This document shows positions 1-6,810 of a stretch of 9,346 nucleotides of DNA, one piece after another (positions within the stretch are counted from its first letter, which is position 1; each line of letters starts with the position of its first letter). The notes under the pieces were generated by a model. That model was not told the DNA's origin. It saw only the letters and a program-made list of their open reading frames with translations, and did not search any database. The position numbers and the translations under genes are program-made. The stretch is from Candidatus Sungiibacteriota bacterium (GTDB taxonomy: Bacteria > Patescibacteria > Paceibacteria > Sungbacterales > SURF-37): contig JACPMF010000023.1 of the NCBI GenBank assembly GCA_016186145.1, positions 1 through 9,346 of the forward strand, in the 5' to 3' direction.

Positions 1-369
1 TCCGTTCAGGGGGAGGAAGGTGGGGACGACGCGAGATCAGCGTGGCCCTTTGATGCCCTGGGCTCCACACGTGCTACAATGGAGCCGACAATGCGTTGCA
101 AAGCCGTAAGGCGGAGCCACTCGCACCAAACGGCTCCCCAGTTCAGATTGAGGTCTGCAACTCGACCTCATGAAGTAGGAATCGCTAGTAATCGCGGATC
201 AGCTATGCCGCGGTGAATACGTTCTCGAACTTTGTACTCACCGCCCGTCACGTCAAGGAAGCCGGGAAGACCCAAAACCGCGTTTTGCGCGGCTAAGGTC
301 AGCTCGGTGACAGGGACGAAGTCGTAACAAGGCATGGGTAGCGGAAGCTGTTCATGGAACAATTCTTTT
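1..369 (+). rRNA. rrs: 16S ribosomal RNA, 3' portion (5' end outside window)
   Basis: This is the 3' domain and 3' minor domain of small-subunit rRNA. Visible landmarks are GGAGGAAGGTGGGGACGACG near 11, CACACGTGCTACAATGG near 66, GAATCGCTAGTAATCGCGGATCAG near 179, the decoding region CACCGCCCGTCAC near 239, and GTCGTAACAAGG at 321-332. Helix 45 is intact: 333-342 pairs with 347-356 around a GGAA tetraloop. Two departures from the bacterial norm are seen. The segment before CACCGCCCGTC reads TGTACT rather than TGTACA. The tail after helix 45 reads GGAACAATTCTTTT where GGATCACCTCCTTT is typical, so the CCUCC anti-Shine-Dalgarno core is replaced. The 3' end is set at about 369 by alignment to the E. 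coli tail and could differ by a few bases. No 23S rRNA follows. The divergence fits Candidate Phyla Radiation bacteria. Confidence 0.96.
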
Positions 370-380
370 TAGGAATCAAC

Positions 381-413
381 ACCAGTAACTAGTAATTGAT
401 AACCAGTAACTAG
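381..413. repeat. 12-bp direct repeat pair in the post-16S spacer
   Basis: ACCAGTAACTAG occurs at 381-392 and again at 402-413, a 21-base period, starting 11 bases after the inferred 16S end. The intervening bases are AT-rich. No coding or structural role is evident; slippage or a small duplication could explain it. Confidence 0.7.
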
Positions 414-437
414 GTACTGACATTCCAGGTCGATTTT

Positions 438-452
438 TCCGCCTTTGGCGGA
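438..452. repeat. 15-base mini-hairpin TCCGCC-TTT-GGCGGA, copy 1
   Basis: A six-base-pair stem closed by a TTT loop. The identical 15-mer recurs at 9268-9282 inside the interrupted tRNA-Lys. Here it is not followed by a T run, so it is not a convincing intrinsic terminator on either strand. The two copies sit next to stable-RNA genes, which suggests a dispersed palindromic repeat. Confidence 0.75.
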
Positions 453-584
453 GAACTCAAAAACGGTTTGGTCTCGCATCCGTATAAGCGAGTCAAGTTT
501 GGCGGAGACGCCGGGCCGTTCAAGCGCATTTTGTGTGTTTGGATAAGAGATCGGAACAGCTGGAAGGATTGTGGATAAAGTATC

Positions 585-612
585 TCGACAAGGAAGGAAT
601 CAAGCGTATTAT
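585..612 (+). promoter_or_regulatory. Sigma70-type promoter of the O-antigen-ligase/TPR gene
   Basis: A -35 box TCGACA (585-590) and a -10 box TATTAT (607-612) are separated by 16 bases. The ATG at 621 lies 8 bases after the -10 box, so transcription would be expected to start at or within a base or two of the start codon. The mRNA would then be leaderless or nearly so. No Shine-Dalgarno sequence lies between the -10 box and the ATG; the AGGAAGGA at 591-598 is inside the promoter spacer. Confidence 0.65.
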
Positions 613-620
613 AGAAAGTA

Positions 621-3002
621 ATGTCCCAAGAAGTCACTCAAAAATATTTAGGACGCGTTATTCTGGCGAGCGTTTATCTCGCGGCATTTCTTGCTCCGGT
701 TTTTTATTTTCCGTGGACCATTGAGCCGCTTTTTGCCAAGCAAGCGATGATTATACTGCTTGCAGCCATTGCCTTCGTTTGCTGGCTGGTGCGTATTTTG
801 GTTCGCCGGGAGGTGCGATTGCGTTCCGGAATACTGAACATTGCCTTCGCGGCGCTTTTCCTTGTTTTTCTTGCGGGGGCAGTTTTTTCTGTTCAACCCG
901 GACAAAGTTTCTTCGCTCCCGATATAACCGGTGAACGCTTTTTTAGCATCGCGGCCTTTCTCGTTCTCGCCTTTTTAGTTGCAAACGAGTTCTCACGGCG
1001 GGATGCGGAACTTCTTGTTTTTGCAATCTTTCTGGGAGCCGCTCTCTCAGAACTTCTTACGCTTGTTCAGGTTTTACCGGTTCCGCTTCCGGACGTTTTT
1101 TCTTTCAATCCCGTTGGAACAACAGGCGCGAGCGCGCTTTCCGCTATAGGATTTTTTCTTTTTGCGCTTTCGTTTATTTTGTTCAGCGGCCGGGAGACAA
1201 ATTATAGCCGTTTATTCGGGGCGCTTGTCCGGGTAGTTCTTTTTGTTTCCGCGGCTAACATTATTCTTATTAATTTTGCAAGTGGCTGGATCGGGCTTGC
1301 GGTAACCGCATCCTTGCTCATGGCTTTTACCGGGGCGCGTTTTTCACTTTCGGTCAGGTCGAGCATTATCCTTTTGTTTATTCTTATATCATCTGTCCTC
1401 TTTTCTATCTTTTCGCCGCATCCGGAGCGTTTGATAGCCGGATTGAGGACAAGGGCGGAGGTTGCTCCGTCGTTTCAGTCAACCGTAAAGATCGGCCTTG
1501 AGACCCTTCGCGAAAAACCAATTTTAGGAAGCGGGCTTGGAACGTTTGTTTACGGTTATAATCGATTTCGACCAGAAGCGGTCAATCAAACCGTTTTTTG
1601 GGATGCAAAATTCAACCATGGGTTTTCTTTTATAACCACTCTTCTTACAACCCTCGGCGCCCTTGGTGTCCTGGTATTTTTGATTTTTGTCGCAACGGCC
1701 GTTTCAATTCTCTGGCGGGTGGTTAATCGTTTGCCTTCTGTTTACGATCCGTTGGCGCTCGGGTTTGCATCGGTGACAACATTCGGCATTATCCTTTGGT
1801 TCATTTATCCGTCGAATTTTGCGATGAACGTGTTGATTTTCCTTGCCATCGGGGGGCTTGCGGCCGCAGTACCGGAGACTACTTTTCCTGCTTTTGGCTT
1901 TCTTGGCCGCGAATCGACAGGGAGGGTGGTGCGGATTGAAAGTCAGGGGCGGGCATTTATAGCATCGCTTGTTGCGACCGCCGGGTTTATTTTTGCTATT
2001 ATCGCCGGGTATATAGTGGTTCAAAAATACATAGCCGAGGTTGCGTTTGCCGCAGGGGTTCGAGTTTTTAACGAGCAGGGAAATATTGATATGGCTCTTG
2101 CCGAGTTCGGGAGAGCCCGTTCTCTTGACTCACAGGATGATCGTTATGCGGCCCAGCAAGCGCAATTATTTTTTCTTCGCACCCAGGAGTCTGGGAATCG
2201 CATTCTTGCCGGAGGCGGACAGGATGCTCAAACTGCATTTCGGGCAAACCTAAATTCGGCGGTTGAAGCTGCACGCGCGGCAATTTCTCTTAATGAACGG
2301 AATCCCGAACATTGGATTTTACTCGGCGCAATTTATGAATTGGCTCTGCCGTTTGTAGATGGAGCAGATGGGCTGGCCCTCGCTGCTTATAACGAGGCAG
2401 CAATACGCGATCCGAAAAGTCCTGCCCCGTCGGCATTTTTGGGGCGGACGTATCTTGCCATTACCGACCTTACCGGGTTGAAAGTCCGGCAAGGGGTTTT
2501 GAAAGAAAGTGAAGGGGCCCCGATAGCCGCTGAGGCAATCGTTAAGGCCAGAGAGTTTTTGGAGCGTGCGACGATTTTGAAATCTGATTATGCCGTTGCA
2601 CAATTTTTGCTTGCCCAGACTCTTACCAGGGAAGGAAACGTCGATGAGGCAATTCGAAGGGGAGCGGCCGCGGCGATTGCCGCTCCACAAGATGTCGGCG
2701 TTGCGTTTTTCCTTGGTTTTCTTCTTTATCAGAAAGAACTTCTTGTTGATGCCGAAGAGCAATTTTCACGGGCCGTGGCATTGAATCCTAATTATTCCAA
2801 CGCCCGCTATTTTCTTGGACTTATTTATGATCGGACAGACCGTAAGGGCGAGGCTCTGAAGCAATTTAGAAAAATTGAAGAGTTGAATCCGGATAATGCG
2901 GAAGTAAAACAGATAATCGAAAATCTTGAAGCAGGGAGGGGGGCGTTGGAAACAATTCCACCTCCGCCGCCGGAAAAACGAAGAAATCTTCCGGTTAGGT
3001 AA
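621..3002 (+). CDS. O-antigen ligase/polymerase-like membrane protein with C-terminal TPR repeats
   Basis: A 793-residue protein. Residues about 10-470 are strongly hydrophobic with roughly a dozen membrane segments. They carry a Wzy_C/WaaL-type signature, P-I-L-G-S-G-L-G-T-F, ending at about residue 309 just before a large exposed loop. Residues about 472-776 are tetratricopeptide repeats; three consecutive units are clear at about 655-756 (helix A with FLLAQTL or FFLGFLL, helix B with EAI..GAAA or AEEQFSRAVALNP). The tail is proline- and arginine-rich (five prolines followed by EKRRN). The family polymerises or ligates lipid-linked glycans outside the cytoplasmic membrane; in this lineage the substrate is unknown. 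A protein O-glycosyl ligase of the PglL type is an alternative. The ATG at 621 was chosen because it lies 8 bases after a good -10 box. The stop codon lies within the first arm of the downstream hairpin. murJ follows on the same strand after 185 bp. Confidence 0.88.
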   Translation: MSQEVTQKYLGRVILASVYLAAFLAPVFYFPWTIEPLFAKQAMIILLAAIAFVCWLVRILVRREVRLRSGILNIAFAALFLVFLAGAVFSVQPGQSFFAPDITGERFFSIAAFLVLAFLVANEFSRRDAELLVFAIFLGAALSELLTLVQVLPVPLPDVFSFNPVGTTGASALSAIGFFLFALSFILFSGRETNYSRLFGALVRVVLFVSAANIILINFASGWIGLAVTASLLMAFTGARFSLSVRSSIILLFILISSVLFSIFSPHPERLIAGLRTRAEVAPSFQSTVKIGLETLREKPILGSGLGTFVYGYNRFRPEAVNQTVFWDAKFNHGFSFITTLLTTLGALGVLVFLIFVATAVSILWRVVNRLPSVYDPLALGFASVTTFGIILWFIYPSNFAMNVLIFLAIGGLAAAVPETTFPAFGFLGRESTGRVVRIESQGRAFIASLVATAGFIFAIIAGYIVVQKYIAEVAFAAGVRVFNEQGNIDMALAEFGRARSLDSQDDRYAAQQAQLFFLRTQESGNRILAGGGQDAQTAFRANLNSAVEAARAAISLNERNPEHWILLGAIYELALPFVDGADGLALAAYNEAAIRDPKSPAPSAFLGRTYLAITDLTGLKVRQGVLKESEGAPIAAEAIVKAREFLERATILKSDYAVAQFLLAQTLTREGNVDEAIRRGAAAAIAAPQDVGVAFFLGFLLYQKELLVDAEEQFSRAVALNPNYSNARYFLGLIYDRTDRKGEALKQFRKIEELNPDNAEVKQIIENLEAGRGALETIPPPPPEKRRNLPVR

Positions 3003-3062
3003 AGGGATTGGCCTAAATTTTCTGCGCCTCCGGCTTGAAAATTTAGCTGCCAAACCTTTACC
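2998..3062. repeat. Long imperfect hairpin overlapping the stop codon of the upstream gene
   Basis: GGTAAAGG (2998-3005) pairs with CCTTTACC (3055-3062), TTGGC pairs with GCCAA inside it, and CTAAATTTTC (3013-3022) pairs perfectly with GAAAATTTAG (3037-3046). The loop contains a further GCC-TCC-GGC mini-stem. The TAA stop of the preceding gene is part of the outer arm. No T run follows on the plus strand, so it is not a classic intrinsic terminator, though it could stabilise the 3' end. Confidence 0.8.
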
Positions 3063-3142
3063 CTGTTAAATCCTCCGCCCAGTAAAATCACAGATTTTAT
3101 TGGGCGGAGGAATTTCGCCTCCGGCGAAATTATTTAATAGGG
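3061..3142. repeat. Y-shaped palindromic element (outer stem enclosing two hairpins)
   Basis: An 11-bp outer stem, CCCTGTTAAAT (3061-3071) with ATTTAATAGGG (3132-3142, one G-U), encloses two hairpins. The first has an 18-bp stem, 3072-3089 with 3093-3110, and a 3-base ACA loop. The second has a 9-bp stem, AATTTCGCC (3111-3119) with GGCGAAATT (3123-3131), and a TCC loop. Almost every base is paired, giving a three-way junction. The architecture recurs at 9122-9228, which suggests a mobile or regulatory repeat family. Confidence 0.8.
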
Positions 3143-3146
3143 TGCT

Positions 3147-3185
3147 GAATTTTTCAACCACTCGCTTCGCTCGCAGGAAAAATTC
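3147..3185 (+). promoter_or_regulatory. Hairpin immediately upstream of the murJ start codon
   Basis: GAATTTTTC (3147-3155) pairs with GAAAAATTC (3177-3185), two bases before the ATG at 3188. The only SD-like bases, AGGA at 3175-3178, partly lie in the downstream arm, so folding would restrict access to the initiation region. The start codon itself sits inside the 8-base palindrome CGCATGCG (3186-3193). A role in translation control is inferred; a third palindromic repeat without regulatory function is equally possible. Confidence 0.5.
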
Positions 3186-3187
3186 GC

Positions 3188-4891
3188 ATGCGGCTCGACA
3201 TTTTTAATCGTCAAATATCGTCAATACACGGGGCGGCTCTCATAATCGGGGCCGCCGGTTTTTTGTCACGAGTTCTTGGGCTTTTGCGCGATCGGCTTCT
3301 TGCCTCGCAGTTTGGCGCAAGCCGTGAGCTTGATATTTATTATGCCGCGTTTCAAATTCCGGATTTTATGACGGTTTTGTTTTTACTTGGAGCGGGAAGC
3401 GCCGCTATCCTGCCCATTTTTCAAGAATATTTAGGGGAAGACAGAAAGGCGGCCGAAAAACTTATTTCCGATCTTTTTACTGTTTTTTTGGCAGGCTCCG
3501 GGATTTTCGCTTTGTTCGCGTTTTTTCTCGCGCCGTTTTTAGCCGGTATCGTAGCTCCCGGCTTTTCTTCTGACGAACTCTCTATTGTGACAGAGCTTAC
3601 GCGAATCATGCTTTTTGCTCCGATTTTGTTCGGAATTTCCGGGATTTTTACTTCAGTCGTCGAGTCGCATCAAAGGTTTTTTGCTTATGCCCTTGCGCCT
3701 ATTTTGTACAATGTAGGGATTATTTCCGGCATCGTTTTTTTTGTTCCCCTATTCGGGGTTCTTGGTCTTGCATTTGGGGTGCTTTCCGGCGCGGCACTGC
3801 ATCTCGGGACGCATTTTGTTACTGTTAAAAATCTTGGTTTTGCGCCGCGGGTTAGCTGGAGCGGTATTTCCACCGGCGTTAAAAAAGTTGTTGCTTTATC
3901 CTTTCCGAGGGTGCTTGCGGTTTCATTTTCGCAGCTTACGATTTTTGCCCTTGTTGCTCTTGGTTCAACACTTGCGGCCGGGAGCATTGCAGTTTTTCAA
4001 TTTGCCCAGAATATATATTTCATACCGATTGGTATTTTTGGGGCAAGTTACGCGGTTGTTCTTTTTCCTCGTCTCAGTCGCGCCTATATAAGCCGGGATG
4101 CTGATACTTTTTTCCAGGAGTTGTTTCTGGGAATCCGTTCCATTCTTTTTTGGATTTTACCGAGTATCGCCCTTTTTATCGTCCTGCGGGCGCATATTGT
4201 TCGTGTCGCGCTGGGTGCGGGCGCTTTTTCATGGGAAGATACGCGGCTTACCGCCGCAGTTCTTGCTGTTTTGACCGTATCGCTTTTTGCGAATGCGATA
4301 ATCTCCCTTCTCATAAAGGGTTTTTACGCTCTTGAAAATACATGGGCGCCGCTTTTTATCAATATCGCGGCATCTCTCTTGTCGGTTATTTCCGCCTTGT
4401 TCTTTATACGATTGTTGGGGGGTGCATCGCCGTTTGGCGATTTTATTGCCACCCGTCTTCGCGTTTCGGACCTTGCCGACATACGGGTGCTCGGGCTTTC
4501 CCTGGGGCTTTCTCTTGGGTTTTTGGTTAACGTTTTGTTGTTGTACGGGGCGCTCAAGCGGCTTACATACAGAAGGTTTGGAGAAAGAAAAAAAATGCCG
4601 CTTCGTGATTTGGGGAAAATCGTTTTTTCTTCTTTGCTTGCGGGTATTGCCGCCTATCTTGTCCGGGTGAGTTTTTCGGAAACGCTGCCCCTCATTACTT
4701 TTATCAGGGTTCTTGTTCAAGGGATTGCCGCCGGAGGCGTTGGAATCTTGGTGTATTTCTCCGCGCTCTTCGTTTTGAGAGAATCAAGCGCCCGGTCGCT
4801 TTGGCAGACGGTGCGGGAGCGGATGTTTAAGATTCGCATGCTCCCGGCGAGCTGGAATGGCGAAGCGCATATCAATCAGCACAGGTTATAG
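3188..4891 (+). CDS. murJ: MurJ/MviN lipid II flippase
   Basis: A 567-residue polytopic membrane protein of the MOP superfamily that moves lipid-linked peptidoglycan precursor across the cytoplasmic membrane. The N-terminal signature SRVLGLLRDRLLASQFG (residues 27-43), then ELDIYYAAFQIPDF, is typical of the family. About 14 hydrophobic segments span the chain, and a short basic tail (SLWQTVRERMFKIR) follows the last. Aligned from memory with E. coli MurJ, R18, R24 and D39 are kept as R28, R34 and D49. E. coli R52 and E57 correspond to T62 and L67, and R270 to N275. A MurJ-like flippase for another lipid-linked glycan is possible, given the O-antigen-ligase-like neighbour. The ATG at 3188 fits the family N-terminus. 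lepA starts 11 bases after the TAG stop, suggesting one transcript. Confidence 0.92.
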   Translation: MRLDIFNRQISSIHGAALIIGAAGFLSRVLGLLRDRLLASQFGASRELDIYYAAFQIPDFMTVLFLLGAGSAAILPIFQEYLGEDRKAAEKLISDLFTVFLAGSGIFALFAFFLAPFLAGIVAPGFSSDELSIVTELTRIMLFAPILFGISGIFTSVVESHQRFFAYALAPILYNVGIISGIVFFVPLFGVLGLAFGVLSGAALHLGTHFVTVKNLGFAPRVSWSGISTGVKKVVALSFPRVLAVSFSQLTIFALVALGSTLAAGSIAVFQFAQNIYFIPIGIFGASYAVVLFPRLSRAYISRDADTFFQELFLGIRSILFWILPSIALFIVLRAHIVRVALGAGAFSWEDTRLTAAVLAVLTVSLFANAIISLLIKGFYALENTWAPLFINIAASLLSVISALFFIRLLGGASPFGDFIATRLRVSDLADIRVLGLSLGLSLGFLVNVLLLYGALKRLTYRRFGERKKMPLRDLGKIVFSSLLAGIAAYLVRVSFSETLPLITFIRVLVQGIAAGGVGILVYFSALFVLRESSARSLWQTVRERMFKIRMLPASWNGEAHINQHRL

Positions 4892-4902
4892 TTCAATGAA
4901 GT

Positions 4903-6804
4903 ATGATGGCCAGCCATATAAGGAACTTTTGCATCATCGCCCACATTGATCACGGCAAATCGACCCTTGCGGATCGCTTTTTGGAATTGACCGGTACCAT
5001 AGAAAAGAGAAAAATGCGCGAGCAGTTTTTGGATCAAATGGAGCTTGAACGCGAGAAAGGGATCACTATCAAAATGCAACCTGTGAGGATGTTGTGGCGC
5101 CCCCCATCAACGAACTACGAATCCAGTACGAATATACGAAGTGTGAATTCGAATATTCGTAAATTCGAAACAGATTCGTTATTCGATGATGAATACATTC
5201 TCAATTTGATCGACACGCCAGGGCATGTTGATTTCACTTATGAGGTCTCGCGCGCCCTTGCGGCGGTAGAGGGAGCCATTCTTCTTGTTGATGGGACACA
5301 AGGAATTCAGGCTCAAACCGTTGCCAATCTCGCGCTTGCCCAAAGAGAGGGATTGGTCATAATCCCGGTAATCAATAAAGTCGATCTTCCCACGTGCCGT
5401 ATCGAAGACACTAGGGAAGAAATAAGCGCGTTGCTCGGTTGCCAAGAGGAAGATATTTTTCTCGTATCGGGAAAAACAGGCGAAGGCATTGAAGAGCTGT
5501 TTCGCGCGGTGGTTCAAAAAATTCCCCCTCCCGGCGGGAAATCCAAGCATTTTAATGCGCAAACGGAAAAAAGTTCGTCCCTGCGGGCGCTTATTTTCGA
5601 TTCGCAGTTTGATGCGTACAAAGGCGTAATCGCCCATGTTCGTATTTTTAACGGGGAAGTTCGCAGTAAAGAAAAAGTTCGATTGGTGCAGGCCGGCGCT
5701 TTTTTTGAAACATTGGAGGTCGGGGAATTTACGCCAGCACTCGTTAAAACGGAAAGGCTGGAATCGGGAATGATTGGCTATATTGCCTCTGGAGTAAAGG
5801 ATGTGGAGAAAATTCGTGTCGGAGACACTATAACCGAATTCAGAGATGAAGATGCGGAACCGTTGCCGGGATATGAAGAGCCAAAGCCCGTTGTTTTTTC
5901 AAGTGTTTACCCGGAAGATGCCGATGATTATGATCATTTTCGGGATGCTTTGCGAAAGCTTAAATTAAACGATTCCGCCCTGTTTTTTGAACCGGAGTCC
6001 TCTTTGATACTTGGTCGCGGTTTTCGCATGGGGTTTCTTGGCATGCTGCATTTGGAGATTACTGATGAACGTTTGCAAAGAGAGTACGGTCTCCGGCTTA
6101 TTTTTTCTACGCCGTCGGTAAGTTACAAGATAAAAGCACAAAGCGATGAGGAGGAATTTGTTTATTCTGCCGCAAAATTTCCGGACAACAGAAAAGGAGG
6201 CGAAATACAAGAGCCATGGGTTGCCCTGAATATAATTAGCTCGGAAAAATATCTTGGCCCGGTGATGAGTTTGTTAAGAGAAGCGCGCGGCAGGCACCTG
6301 GGAACCGAATACCTTGGACACGGCAGGGTTGAAATAAAAGAGGAGGCGCCTTTGAAAGAAATAATTGTTGATTTCTATGACCGTCTGAAAGGAATAACGG
6401 AAGGCTACGGTTCTTTGAGTTATGAAATTCTTGGGTATCGCGCCGCCGATTTGGTGAAATTGGATATTTTGGTCGCCGGCGAGCGCCGCGACGAGTTTTC
6501 AACCATAATCCCGAAAGATCGCGCATATGAAGAGGGACGGCGTTTGACCGTGAAGCTTAAAGAGATTTTACCGCGGGCACTTTTTCCTATTGCGTTGCAG
6601 GCGGCGATAGGCGGCGATGTTATCGCGAGAGAAACCGTTCCCGCTTTGAAAAAAGATGTAACCGGTTATTTATACGGCGGCGACCGGACGCGTAAAATGA
6701 AGCTTTGGAAAAAGCAGCAGCGCGGGAAAAAGCGGCTGAAGGAGCGGGGTGCGGGAAGCATTGATATACCCCCCGATGTTTTTATGAAAATGCTTAAAAA
6801 GTGA
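4903..6804 (+). CDS. lepA: Elongation factor 4 (LepA), translation GTPase with an extra insert
   Basis: A 633-residue protein, about 34 longer than E. coli LepA. The G motifs are in order: AHIDHGKST (residues 13-21), EREKGITI (switch I end), DTPGHVDF (from 104), NKVD (158-161) and SGKTG (189-193). The EF-G-like domains and the LepA-specific C-terminal domain follow, including YGGDRTRKMKLWKKQQRGKKR near the end. LepA acts on the ribosome (back-translocation and initiation/biogenesis roles have been proposed). Between GITIK and LNLIDTPG there are about 26 extra residues, rich in Asn, Ser and Arg, encoded by a palindromic CGAA/TTCG-rich stretch (see finding). A second, smaller extension lies near residues 207-217. 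ATG at 4903 is immediately followed by another ATG at 4906, so the start is ambiguous by one codon. No SD is visible; a TATAGT at 4887-4892 lies 10 bases upstream but lacks a good -35 box. It follows murJ by 11 bases. Confidence 0.96.
   Translation: MMASHIRNFCIIAHIDHGKSTLADRFLELTGTIEKRKMREQFLDQMELEREKGITIKMQPVRMLWRPPSTNYESSTNIRSVNSNIRKFETDSLFDDEYILNLIDTPGHVDFTYEVSRALAAVEGAILLVDGTQGIQAQTVANLALAQREGLVIIPVINKVDLPTCRIEDTREEISALLGCQEEDIFLVSGKTGEGIEELFRAVVQKIPPPGGKSKHFNAQTEKSSSLRALIFDSQFDAYKGVIAHVRIFNGEVRSKEKVRLVQAGAFFETLEVGEFTPALVKTERLESGMIGYIASGVKDVEKIRVGDTITEFRDEDAEPLPGYEEPKPVVFSSVYPEDADDYDHFRDALRKLKLNDSALFFEPESSLILGRGFRMGFLGMLHLEITDERLQREYGLRLIFSTPSVSYKIKAQSDEEEFVYSAAKFPDNRKGGEIQEPWVALNIISSEKYLGPVMSLLREARGRHLGTEYLGHGRVEIKEEAPLKEIIVDFYDRLKGITEGYGSLSYEILGYRAADLVKLDILVAGERRDEFSTIIPKDRAYEEGRRLTVKLKEILPRALFPIALQAAIGGDVIARETVPALKKDVTGYLYGGDRTRKMKLWKKQQRGKKRLKERGAGSIDIPPDVFMKMLKK
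5127..5161. repeat. Palindromic element inside the lepA reading frame
   Basis: TACGAATAT (5127-5135) pairs with ATATTCGTA (5153-5161), and CGAA (5137-5140) with TTCG (5148-5151), leaving one A-A mismatch and a GTGTGAA loop. It lies in a CGAA/TTCG-rich tract (about 5110-5185) that encodes residues absent from other LepA proteins, without breaking the frame. The pattern resembles in-frame palindromic insertions such as the Rickettsia palindromic elements, although the sequences are not claimed to be related. Confidence 0.7.
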
Positions 6805-6810
6805 TGCTCA

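Larger units (their letters stand above)
370..584 (+). other. Structured spacer downstream of 16S rRNA, no gene recognised
   Basis: No tRNA, no 23S start and no convincing coding region is visible. The stretch holds a 12-bp direct repeat (ACCAGTAACTAG at 381-392 and 402-413), a 15-base hairpin at 438-452, and nested complementary segments: AACGG 462-466 with CCGTT 516-520, GTCTC 471-475 with GAGAC 505-509, and the alternative CTCGC 473-477 with GCGAG 488-492. These could be rRNA-processing structures or remnants of small mobile palindromes. An open frame at about 491-620 (with a GTG at 533) has a helix-like sequence but no recognisable family, and its end coincides with a promoter, so it is not called as a gene. 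Confidence 0.55.

Noticed and set aside
168..362. Open frame on the minus strand across the 16S 3' end
   Set aside because: It lies entirely within clearly recognisable 16S rRNA and has no start signal or family.
438..470. Intrinsic terminator after the 16S rRNA
   Set aside because: The mini-hairpin is not followed by a T run on the plus strand; only an A tract follows.
410..724. Short frames on both strands in the post-16S spacer, one ending in helix-like residues (LWIKYLDKEGIKRIIES)
   Set aside because: No family, no SD, and the plus-strand frame runs over the promoter and start of the gene at 621. It could be a remnant of a larger protein gene, but this cannot be shown from the window.
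4229..4720. 163-codon frame on the minus strand within murJ
   Set aside because: Low-complexity basic composition and antisense to an unmistakable membrane protein gene; a shadow of its codon bias.
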